Source of the DNA: Thermoplasmatota archaeon
GTDB taxonomy: Archaea; Thermoplasmatota; Thermoplasmata; Methanomassiliicoccales; Methanomassiliicoccaceae
Reading direction: 5' to 3'
Assembly (NCBI GenBank): GCA_022709105.1
Contig: JAKIXL010000006.1
Coordinates: forward strand, 1 to 25,239
DNA: 25,239 nucleotides
This document shows positions 18,773 through 24,191 of the stretch, piece after piece (the first letter of the stretch is position 1; every line of letters begins with the position of its first letter). Under the pieces are notes generated by a model. It was not told the DNA's origin, made no database searches, and worked only from the letters and a program-made list of their open reading frames with translations. A program made the translations under genes and the position numbers.

Positions 18773-18803
18773 TTTTCGGAGCACGCGGGAAGGCCGCGCG
18801 CCT
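18773..18803 (-). other. tRNA-Lys intron 2 (T-loop, position 59/60), 31 nt
   Basis: The fold is nearly ideal for the splicing endonuclease. The exon T-stem CGGGG/CCCCG forms the outer helix. Exon TTCG pairs with intron CGAA as the 4-bp central helix. The two 3-nt bulges are AAA (cut AA/A) and AAT (cut AA/T). Inside, GCGCGCGG pairs with CCGCGTGC around a CCTTC loop. Removing the 31 nt restores the invariant T-loop TTCGAAT. Confidence 0.88.
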
Positions 18804-18842
18804 TTCGAACCCCGGACCACCTGGTTAAAAGCCAGATGCTCT

Positions 18843-18879
18843 TTCTAGGGAGCGGTAAGAGAACTCTCCCCACCGTCCT
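18843..18879 (-). other. tRNA-Lys intron 1 (D-loop, position 20/21), 37 nt
   Basis: Exon CTAG pairs with intron CTAG as a 4-bp central helix, flanked by the bulges GTA (cut GT/A) and AAA (cut AA/A). Inside, GG/CC and CGGT/ACCG continue the stem. The outer D-stem GCTC/GAGC is offset by two unpaired exon bases (AG), so the motif is a relaxed bulge-helix-bulge. Cutting at these sites gives a normal nine-base D-loop, AGCTAGGTA. Confidence 0.85.
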
Positions 18880-18940
18880 ACCTAGCTGAGCTACGGGCCC
18901 ATTGCAAGCTAGTTCGCATTGCAGAACCCCATGTAAAGAC

Positions 18941-18956
18941 TCTAATTATTTAAAGG
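18941..18956 (-). promoter_or_regulatory. Promoter of the tRNA-Lys gene
   Basis: The minus strand reads CCTTTAAATAATTAGA, an AT-rich block in a GC-rich region, about 41-56 bases before the mature tRNA 5' end. A start near 18920 would leave a leader of about 20 nt for RNase P to remove. Confidence 0.6.
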
Positions 18957-19021
18957 TTGCCTATGTGGCCGGTGCCGGGGCCGGCGGCCTGACGATATTC
19001 GAGGCCGCTCGGGCCACGGCC

Positions 19022-19035
19022 GGGACGCGCGTCCC
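19022..19035. repeat. 14-bp perfect palindrome GGGACGCGCGTCCC
   Basis: This palindrome lies in the 110-base gap between the DNA repair gene and the tRNA promoter, about 32 bases after the repair gene stop. It could form a hairpin in the 3' untranslated RNA, or act as a protein-binding site. No T-run follows it on the minus strand, so it is not a classic terminator. Confidence 0.35.
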
Positions 19036-19066
19036 ATTATTGACATAATATAATCATGAAAGATGT

Positions 19067-19771
19067 TCACGACCTCTTCCGTGCGCTGAGGCGGGAGAGG
19101 ACCGGATCGCTCCTGAGCTCCCGGAGCGCGTCGGCGGCGATCCATCTGGCGGCCTTGCTGTCGCGCTTTGATATCCTCAACCCGCGCTCCACCGCCGCCC
19201 GGTTCAGCTCGAGGTTGCGCTTTCCTATCTGCCTCAGTGCCCAGTTCACCGCCTTGCGGACGTAGTTCCGAGGGTCAGCGCTCTCCCGCTCGATCGCGTC
19301 GAGGAAGGTGGTGAACTCGACGTTCCCGGCCTTCTTGTCATGCACCGCCAGCACGGCCATCAGCACGAAGCCGGCGCGCTTTACGAACTCCTCCTGTCGC
19401 GTGGACCACTCGATGGCCTTAGGCCAGGCGTACGGGGTCCTTCGGAAAAGGTTGGTGCAGGTCTGGTCGCAGAGGTCCCAAGAACGGAGGTCCGATGCCC
19501 ACGCCTCCATCTGCGCCTCGGTCACCTTCGCCGGCTCATCCACCATCGTCGCCAGCAGCCTAGCCTCGAGAACCCCTGTGTCCCACAGCGCCGCGGCAAG
19601 CCCGTGGTCCCTGCCCGCGCGCCGGGCCATGGCCCGCAGCTGCGGCACCGAGGTGCCGCCGTACGCGCTACCGGTGTCGATTCCGTAGCGAGCCATCGCC
19701 TGCCTGGACGCCTCGTTGGCGCGTCCTCTCAGCTCGGCCAAGAGCTCCTCGAGCGCCTCCTCCGGATTCAC
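19067..19771 (-). CDS. DNA alkylation repair protein, AlkD-like (COG4912)
   Basis: This 234-aa, mostly helical protein matches the AlkD family of HEAT-like DNA glycosylases that remove alkylated bases. The family segments are RYGIDTGSAYGGTSVPQLRA, ALWDTGVLEARLLATMVDEP, DLRSWDLCDQTCTNLF, REEFVKRAGFVLMA-like (QEEFVKRAGFVLMAVLAVHD) and the highly conserved KAVNWALRQIGKRN. The frame stays open 70 codons further upstream, but that part overlaps the divergent phosphoesterase gene and has no homology. I place the start at GTG 19771 (MNPEEALEEL). A TATA-like CTTTTACC is centred about 26 bases upstream and there is no SD, as expected of a leaderless mRNA. Activity on specific lesions cannot be read from the sequence. 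Confidence 0.9.
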   Translation of the reverse strand: MNPEEALEELLAELRGRANEASRQAMARYGIDTGSAYGGTSVPQLRAMARRAGRDHGLAAALWDTGVLEARLLATMVDEPAKVTEAQMEAWASDLRSWDLCDQTCTNLFRRTPYAWPKAIEWSTRQEEFVKRAGFVLMAVLAVHDKKAGNVEFTTFLDAIERESADPRNYVRKAVNWALRQIGKRNLELNRAAVERGLRISKRDSKAARWIAADALRELRSDPVLSRLSARKRS

Positions 19772-19792
19772 GTCCTGATGATGGCGTGCGGC

Positions 19793-19800
19793 GGTAAAAG
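19793..19800 (-). promoter_or_regulatory. TATA-like element of the AlkD-like gene
   Basis: CTTTTACC on the minus strand is centred about 26 bases before GTG 19771, the spacing expected for a leaderless transcript. It faces the phosphoesterase promoter about 25 bases away. Confidence 0.45.
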
Positions 19801-19818
19801 GGCTGCGGCCAGGGTGAA

Positions 19819-19827
19819 GTATATCTC
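19819..19827 (+). promoter_or_regulatory. TATA box of the metallophosphoesterase gene
   Basis: GTATATCTC is centred about 28 bases upstream of ATG 19851 and only about 16 from ATG 19839. The spacing therefore favours the later ATG as a leaderless start. Confidence 0.55.
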
Positions 19828-19850
19828 CATTCCCGCCGATGGCTGGACCC

Positions 19851-20582
19851 ATGAGGATTGCACACATCACCGACCTCCACTTCTCCGCCTCATTGTTCGT
19901 CCAGGAGTACGCGGACAACGTCGAGCGCATCATAAAGGCCGAACGGCCAGACCTGCCGGTGGTCACCGGAGACCTCACCACCGAGGGCTACATCCACGAG
20001 TTCGAGGCGGCCAAGAAGTACCTGGACGGCCTGGAGGTGAGGGACAGGCTGATCGTCCCCGGCAACCACGACTCCAGGAACCTCGGCTATACGATATTCG
20101 AGGAGCTCATCGGCCCCCGCTTCCCGGTCCACCGCGGGGAAGGGATCACGGTGATGGGGCTCGATTCGACGGAGCCAGACATTGACGACGGCCATGTGGG
20201 GAGGGAGCACTACGGGGACATAATTAACAACCTGTCTGGCCCAGGGATCAAGGTCCTGGCGCTTCACCACCATCTCATCCCCATTCCCGGAACGGGGAGG
20301 GAGAGGCAGATCCCCGTGGACGCCGGGGACCTGCTGGGCACATGCAAGGAGGTGGGGGTGGACATCGTGCTCTCCGGCCACAAGCACCTGGCGTGGGTGT
20401 GGAACCTCGATGGCTGCCATCTCATCACCGCGGCGACATCCACGACCCGCCGCCTGAAAGGCCGCTCCCGACCGGCGATGAACATGATCGATATCGTGTC
20501 GGGAGAGGTCACGGTGCGCATGATATGCACCGACGACCTCCATGAGGAAACGGTGATGAGAGGTCGTCTCAGATATCATTGA
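19851..20582 (+). CDS. Calcineurin-like metallophosphoesterase
   Basis: This 243-aa protein has all the di-metal phosphoesterase motifs, numbered from this start: D8-x-H10 (ITDLHFS), G40-D41 (TGDLTTEG), G71-N72-H73-D74, the HHH at 139-141 and G176-H177-K178-H179 near the end. It should hydrolyse a phosphodiester or phosphomonoester in the cytosol, as there is no signal peptide. The substrate is not evident; the pattern is closest to the Icc/CpdA-like group. ATG 19839 (four codons earlier) is possible. ATG 19851 (MRIAHITDLHF) fits both the TATA spacing and the usual family start. The gene is divergent from the AlkD-like gene, and the CorA-type gene follows 27 bases after it on the same strand, probably in one transcript. 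Confidence 0.93.
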   Translation: MRIAHITDLHFSASLFVQEYADNVERIIKAERPDLPVVTGDLTTEGYIHEFEAAKKYLDGLEVRDRLIVPGNHDSRNLGYTIFEELIGPRFPVHRGEGITVMGLDSTEPDIDDGHVGREHYGDIINNLSGPGIKVLALHHHLIPIPGTGRERQIPVDAGDLLGTCKEVGVDIVLSGHKHLAWVWNLDGCHLITAATSTTRRLKGRSRPAMNMIDIVSGEVTVRMICTDDLHEETVMRGRLRYH

Positions 20583-20609
20583 AATCCTGCCTCATGCATT
20601 ACCCTCACG

Positions 20610-21611
20610 ATGTCCCCGGACAGCGAGGCCGGCAGCGGCGCCAAGATCACGGTCATGGGCTACGACAGCTCGGCGGTGGTCCGCGAGGAGGTGTCCTCGA
20701 TGGCCGAGGCGCTGGACCGCATAGGGCTGAAGAATGTCACCTGGATCATCGTGCGCGGCAGGCTCGGGAATGAGGGGCTTGATTCGCTCAAGGAGCGGCT
20801 CAATATCCACCCGGTGGCGTTAGAGGAGATAGTCGAGCGATATGGATCGAGACCGAAACTGGTGGACTATGAGGAGCATATCTTCATAACTTGGCGGCTG
20901 CTGCGCCTGGCGGACCGGGAGGTCGTGGAGAGACAGGCGATAAGCCTGCTGGGCGAAGGCTACCTGATCTCCTTGGTCCCTGAGGACCATACCTTCTCGA
21001 GGACCGTGGACGCCCTGGGGAACGAGCATAACCAGGTGCGCGGTCTGGGCGCCGATTACCTGCTCTATGATATCATCGATACAGCGATCGATGATTACTT
21101 CGGTGTCTCCGAGAACCTGGGGGATCTCATCGAGGATGCCCAGGACCGTGTGCTGATCGACACCGGAACGAGGTCGCTGGCTGAGATCCAGCAGCTGCGG
21201 AGGGAGCTGATCAAGTTGCGGAAGGCCATCTGGCCGCTCCGGGAGGCTATCAACGTCCTGGTCAAGGGGCAGTCGGACCTGGTGGACGAGTATACCGCGC
21301 CGTACTACCGGGACGCCTATGACCATACCATCGAGCTAATGGATACCGTAGACACCCACAGAGACATGCTATCCGAGATGCTGGACGTCTATCAGAGCAA
21401 TGTCAGCAATCAGCTGAACAAGATCGTGAAGGTGCTGACCCTCATCTCGGTCGTCTTCGCGCCCCTCACCTTCATCGTCGGACTTTACGGTATGAACTTC
21501 GACCACATGCCGGAGCTGAGGTCCCCGCTAGGCTACCCGGTCGTGCTAGCGGTGATGCTCATCATCGCCATCCTCATGATCGTCCTGTTCAGGCGACGGG
21601 GTTGGCTCTGA
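20610..21611 (+). CDS. corA: CorA-type magnesium/divalent cation transporter
   Basis: This 333-aa protein has the CorA layout: an alpha/beta cytosolic N-domain, a long helical stalk (about 165-270), then two C-terminal membrane helices (about 273-292 and 308-328). The signature YGMNF (G294-M295-N296) ends the first membrane helix, followed by the MPEL loop. A basic end (RRRGW) fits the cytosolic C-terminus. It should work as a homopentameric channel for Mg2+ or Co2+/Ni2+; the ion cannot be told from sequence. No SD precedes ATG 20610. It probably shares a transcript with the phosphoesterase 27 bases upstream, although an AT-containing stretch near 20570 could serve as a promoter. Confidence 0.93.
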   Translation: MSPDSEAGSGAKITVMGYDSSAVVREEVSSMAEALDRIGLKNVTWIIVRGRLGNEGLDSLKERLNIHPVALEEIVERYGSRPKLVDYEEHIFITWRLLRLADREVVERQAISLLGEGYLISLVPEDHTFSRTVDALGNEHNQVRGLGADYLLYDIIDTAIDDYFGVSENLGDLIEDAQDRVLIDTGTRSLAEIQQLRRELIKLRKAIWPLREAINVLVKGQSDLVDEYTAPYYRDAYDHTIELMDTVDTHRDMLSEMLDVYQSNVSNQLNKIVKVLTLISVVFAPLTFIVGLYGMNFDHMPELRSPLGYPVVLAVMLIIAILMIVLFRRRGWL

Positions 21612-21625
21612 GCAGAACGGCGGTC

Positions 21626-21633
21626 TTATATAC
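21626..21633 (+). promoter_or_regulatory. TATA box of the zinc-ribbon/EF-1 beta operon
   Basis: TTATATAC-type sequence lies about 40-47 bases upstream of ATG 21673 and just after the corA stop. Transcription would start near 21655, just ahead of the GGTGATC SD at 21663-21669. Confidence 0.65.
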
Positions 21634-21672
21634 CAAGACAAAACTGTATCGGCTCAAATTTCGGTGATCATC

Positions 21673-21843
21673 ATGGAGACAGAGAAGATTTGCAGCTCAT
21701 GCGGCGTCAGGCTGGGCAAGAACGACGGTATGACGTTCTTCAAGTGCCCCGAGTGCGGCGTAGTGGAGATCGGTCGCTGCCCCAACTGCAGGGACCAGAG
21801 CGTGACCTACACCTGCACCAAGTGCGGTTTCACCGGACCTTAG
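21673..21843 (+). CDS. Small zinc-ribbon protein, COG2888-like, 56 aa
   Basis: This 56-aa protein consists almost entirely of two zinc ribbons built from four CxxC knuckles (C7/C10, C25/C28, C36/C39, C48/C51). It matches the archaeal Zn-ribbon family predicted to bind RNA and act in translation (COG2888 type). The start at ATG 21673 has a perfect GGTGATC SD four bases upstream and a TATA box. The stop TAG lies nine bases before the EF-1 beta start, and the SD of that gene (AGGTGAG) overlaps it. The linkage with an elongation factor supports a translation role, though the biochemical function is not established here. It is too short for many gene finders. Confidence 0.9.
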   Translation: METEKICSSCGVRLGKNDGMTFFKCPECGVVEIGRCPNCRDQSVTYTCTKCGFTGP

Positions 21844-21852
21844 GTGAGCGCC

Positions 21853-22119
21853 ATGGGAAAGGTCGCTGCCGTTTACAACATGGTCCCGGAGAGCCCTGAG
21901 GTCAACCCTGAGGAGATCGTCAAGGCCCTGCCGGCCGTCCTCCCGGACGGCGTGGGGATCAACAGCGTTTCCATCAAGCCCTTCGCTTTCGGTCTTAAGA
22001 TCATCGAGGTCACCGCCATAATGGACGACACCTCGGGCATCATCGAGAAGCTGGAGGAGGCGCTCCGCTCCATCCCCAAGGTCCAGAGCGTCGAGAACAC
22101 CACCATCACCCTGATCTGA
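21853..22119 (+). CDS. ef1b: Translation elongation factor 1 beta
   Basis: This 88-aa protein is the archaeal EF-1 beta, the guanine nucleotide exchange factor that recharges EF-1 alpha with GTP. It resembles the C-terminal domain of the eukaryotic protein. Family features are the N-terminal GKVAAVYNMVPESPEV, the central IKPFAFGLKIIEVTAIMDD and the C-terminal EEALRSIPKVQSVE. A GTG at 21844 would add three residues. ATG 21853 is preferred because AGGTGAG lies four bases upstream and the family begins with MGKV. It is the second gene of a two-gene unit with the zinc-ribbon protein. Confidence 0.94.
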   Translation: MGKVAAVYNMVPESPEVNPEEIVKALPAVLPDGVGINSVSIKPFAFGLKIIEVTAIMDDTSGIIEKLEEALRSIPKVQSVENTTITLI

Positions 22120-22128
22120 AACCGCTTC

Positions 22129-22158
22129 GGCGCACGAGCGCCAAATCCTAATTTTTCT
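22129..22158 (+). terminator. Hairpin plus T-run after EF-1 beta
   Basis: GGCGC-ACGA-GCGCC forms a perfect 5-bp hairpin at 22129-22142. It is followed by AATTTTTCTC with five T at 22152-22156. It lies 10 bases after the EF-1 beta stop and before the convergent PPC-domain gene. Archaeal polymerase terminates mainly at T-runs, so the T5 is the more telling part. Confidence 0.55.
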
Positions 22159-22171
22159 CACTTCCGATGTG

Positions 22172-22189
22172 TCGAGCCTTAAGGCTCGA
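22172..22189. repeat. 18-bp palindrome across the PPC gene stop codon
   Basis: TCGAGCCTTAAGGCTCGA is a perfect palindrome containing the TAA stop of the PPC-domain gene at its centre. It could form a hairpin at the end of that mRNA. No T-run follows on the minus strand, and further GCTCGA words occur nearby. Confidence 0.35.
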
Positions 22190-22622
22190 GGAGCTCGAAT
22201 CCGGTGCCTGCATCACGGACCTTGCGGGCGCTCGAGCCGATAAGCTCGAACATGATCACTTCGAGCACCTGCCATACTACCACTCCGCTGCGGACGCATC
22301 CCGCTGACGCTTTCCCCTCGCGGCCGAACGCCGCGTGCACGTGGAGCATCGGACGGCCGTCCTCGTCCGGGAAGAGCGTGCCCACGCCGGTCAGCTCATG
22401 CACGTCCGGCAGCGTATGCTTCATAGGCTCGACCGGACGGGCGTCAGCGTCCCGGGGGCCACAGACGATAACGCTGCCGCGGTCAGCGGCGCCGACCATC
22501 AGCAGGGCCGCTCGCTGGACCCCGTGCTCTGACGCGAACTTCTCGAGGATCTCGTGGACCACCTCGCCCTGCTCCAGCCGGATGATGAACACTCGACCCC
22601 TGGTCGCCTCTGAGAACTTCAT
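22179..22622 (-). CDS. PPC (DUF296) domain protein
   Basis: This 147-aa protein is a single PPC/DUF296 domain, the fold found in plant AT-hook proteins and in stand-alone prokaryotic proteins, where it forms trimers. Visible features are the N-terminal GRVFIIRLEQGEVVHEIL, AALLMVGAADRGSVIV, the metal-site-like MLHVHAAFGREG (H94, H96) and the conserved AGCVRSG. Prokaryotic members are often called DNA-binding, but the biochemical role is uncertain. A GGTGA SD lies just before ATG 22622. The gene begins 33 bases after the malic enzyme stop on the same strand. The gap holds a pyrimidine run (CTTCTTCTTTTT) that could partly terminate transcription between the two genes. The stop lies in a palindrome. 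Confidence 0.9.
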   Translation of the reverse strand: MKFSEATRGRVFIIRLEQGEVVHEILEKFASEHGVQRAALLMVGAADRGSVIVCGPRDADARPVEPMKHTLPDVHELTGVGTLFPDEDGRPMLHVHAAFGREGKASAGCVRSGVVVWQVLEVIMFELIGSSARKVRDAGTGFELLEP

Positions 22623-22655
22623 GGCGTCACCGAAAAAGAAGAAGGATGAAGGGGT

Positions 22656-24002
22656 TTACTCTGGTGGAGCGCGGATGAAGTCCTTGTCCATCAGCAGCTT
22701 GGTCTGGTCCCTAGCCCGCCTGATGGCGCTCTCGGCGCGCTGCCACAGCTCATCGCGGCTCAGGTTCACGCGGGCCACGCCGGTCTCGATGGCCTTCATT
22801 CCCACCGCCACGGCCTCGCGGGGGAATACCTCCCAGTCGTCCATGGTCGGTACGATGTACTCTTCGCTCAAGCCCTTGTCCTCGGCGGTCTTGGCGATCT
22901 CCAGAGCGGCGGCGATGCACATCTCGTCGGTGATCGTCCTGGCGCGAACGTCCAGCGCCCCGCGGAAGATGCCCGGGAAGCCCAGCGAGTTGTTGACCTG
23001 GTTGGGGAAGTCCGAGCGGCCGGTAGCGACGATGCGCGCGCCCGCCTCCTTGGCCTCCCAGGGCCAGATCTCCGGTATGGGGTTGGCGGTAGCGAAGACG
23101 ATGGCATCCTTGGCCATGCCCTTGACCCAGTCCTTCTGGATTACGCCGGGGCCGGGGCGCGAAGCCGCGACCAGAATGTCCGCGCCGGCCATGGCCTCCT
23201 TGATCCCGCCGACCACGTTCCTGGCGTTGGAGTGGGTGCACATGAACCACTTCTCGGCGTGCGTTTTCTTGATGTCCTCGCGGCCCTTGTGCAAGGTGCC
23301 CTTGCTGTCGCACATGACGATGTTCTTGATGTCGAAGCCCGCGGCGACCATGACCCGGGCGATGGCAATGTTCGCAGCGCCAGCACCGACCATGGCGACC
23401 TTGGACTCGGATATCTTCTTGCCCACGACCTTGTGGGCGTTGATGGCGCCGGCAGTGACTATGGTGGCGGTGCCCTGCTGGTCGTCGTGCCACACGGGGA
23501 TGTCCATCTCCGCCCGCAGGCGGTCCAGGATCTCGAAGCACTTGGGGTTCTCGATATCCTCGAGGTTGATGCCGCCGAAGGAGGGGGCGAGGTATTTCAC
23601 CGTCTTGATGATCTCCTCGGTGTCCTTGGTGGCCAGGCAGATGGGCACCGCGTCCACGCCGCCCAGGTACTTGAACAAGAGTGCCTTGCCTTCCATGACC
23701 GGCAAACCAGCCTCGGGACCGATGTCCCCGAGACCCAGGACCCTCGTGCCGTCGGAAACGACCGCGACCATGTTGCCCTTGCTGGTGTGCTCATAGACCT
23801 TCTCGGGGTTCTTTTTGATGTCCTTGCATGGCTCCGCCACGCCGGGAGTGTACCAGATGGCGAAGTCCTGGAAGTTCCTGACCGGGCACTTGGCGGTGAT
23901 CTCGATCTTTCCCTCGTAGAAGGGGTGGTACTTCATGGCCAGCCTAGCCGGCTCATACGCCTTCTTCAGCAGCTCTTCCTCGGTCTTCTTGTCCATCGTC
24001 AT
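22656..24002 (-). CDS. NAD(P)-dependent malic enzyme
   Basis: This 448-aa enzyme should oxidatively decarboxylate malate to pyruvate, linking the C4 pool to pyruvate in the cytosol. It is the short form without a phosphotransacetylase domain. Visible features are WYTPGVAEPC with catalytic Tyr51, VSDGTRVLGLGDIGP, GKALLFKYLGGVD (K106), the metal-binding NLEDIE and DDQQGTA (D173, D174), the dinucleotide-binding GAGAAN (207-211), and ANPIPEIWP. I did not deduce NAD versus NADP preference. The start at ATG 24002 could instead be ATG 23996 two codons later. GGTGGAG lies 11-17 bases upstream of the first ATG, and a TATA block lies near 24070. It probably heads a unit with the PPC-domain gene. Confidence 0.95.
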   Translation of the reverse strand: MTMDKKTEEELLKKAYEPARLAMKYHPFYEGKIEITAKCPVRNFQDFAIWYTPGVAEPCKDIKKNPEKVYEHTSKGNMVAVVSDGTRVLGLGDIGPEAGLPVMEGKALLFKYLGGVDAVPICLATKDTEEIIKTVKYLAPSFGGINLEDIENPKCFEILDRLRAEMDIPVWHDDQQGTATIVTAGAINAHKVVGKKISESKVAMVGAGAANIAIARVMVAAGFDIKNIVMCDSKGTLHKGREDIKKTHAEKWFMCTHSNARNVVGGIKEAMAGADILVAASRPGPGVIQKDWVKGMAKDAIVFATANPIPEIWPWEAKEAGARIVATGRSDFPNQVNNSLGFPGIFRGALDVRARTITDEMCIAAALEIAKTAEDKGLSEEYIVPTMDDWEVFPREAVAVGMKAIETGVARVNLSRDELWQRAESAIRRARDQTKLLMDKDFIRAPPE

Positions 24003-24063
24003 AGTGATGTCGCTCCACCGGGCTTGATACTCGATAGCAGGGCCCGGCTGGGTCGAAATCCCC

Positions 24064-24078
24064 GATTTTATTATTAAA
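24064..24078 (-). promoter_or_regulatory. Promoter of the malic enzyme gene
   Basis: The minus strand reads TTTAATAATAAAATC, an AT block about 62-76 bases upstream of ATG 24002. A start near 24045 would give a leader of about 40 nt containing the GGTGGAG. Confidence 0.55.
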
Positions 24079-24191
24079 CTGTTCGGTCGGCCCGCCCACT
24101 ATCTGACGCCTTCCCGTTCGTTAAGGGCGGCGTATTTACTATATTCGTACAATGAAATCGAAACGCATGTCTTTTTTTGGATTCTTGGACG

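Larger units (their letters stand above)
18759..18900 (-). tRNA. tRNA-Lys(TTT) with two non-canonical introns
   Basis: Read on the minus strand, three exons (18900-18880, 18842-18804, 18772-18759) join into a 74-nt cloverleaf. The acceptor stem is GGGCCCG/CGGGCCC with discriminator G. The D-stem is GCTC/GAGC with loop AGCTAGGTA. The anticodon stem is TCTGG/CCAGG with loop CTTTTAA (anticodon TTT at 18829-18827). The T-stem is CGGGG/CCCCG with loop TTCGAAT. The gene is interrupted at positions 20/21 in the D-loop (37 nt) and 59/60 in the T-loop (31 nt). Both junctions fold as bulge-helix-bulge-like structures, the substrate of the archaeal splicing endonuclease. No intron is at the common 37/38 site. 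CCA is not encoded (G is followed by CCC). An A/T-rich promoter lies about 45-55 bases upstream. Confidence 0.92.

Noticed and set aside
18942..19145. Small minus-strand frame between the AlkD-like gene and the tRNA
   Set aside because: It is Arg/Pro-rich, ends inside the tRNA promoter, and has no SD.
19036..19265. Plus-strand frame starting at 19056 after an AT-rich, promoter-like block
   Set aside because: Except for the first few codons it lies antisense to the well-supported AlkD-like gene and shows no recognisable protein features.
19770..19790. CTGATGATGG, resembling a C box of a C/D guide RNA
   Set aside because: No matching D box at suitable spacing, and it lies in a promoter region.
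19772..19981. Seventy-codon N-terminal extension of the AlkD-like gene
   Set aside because: It overlaps the start of the divergent phosphoesterase gene and both promoters, and it has no family similarity.
24040..24070. GGGTCGAAATCCC, resembling a T-arm in the malic enzyme leader
   Set aside because: The loop lacks the TTC start, the stem is only three pairs, and no cloverleaf can be formed.
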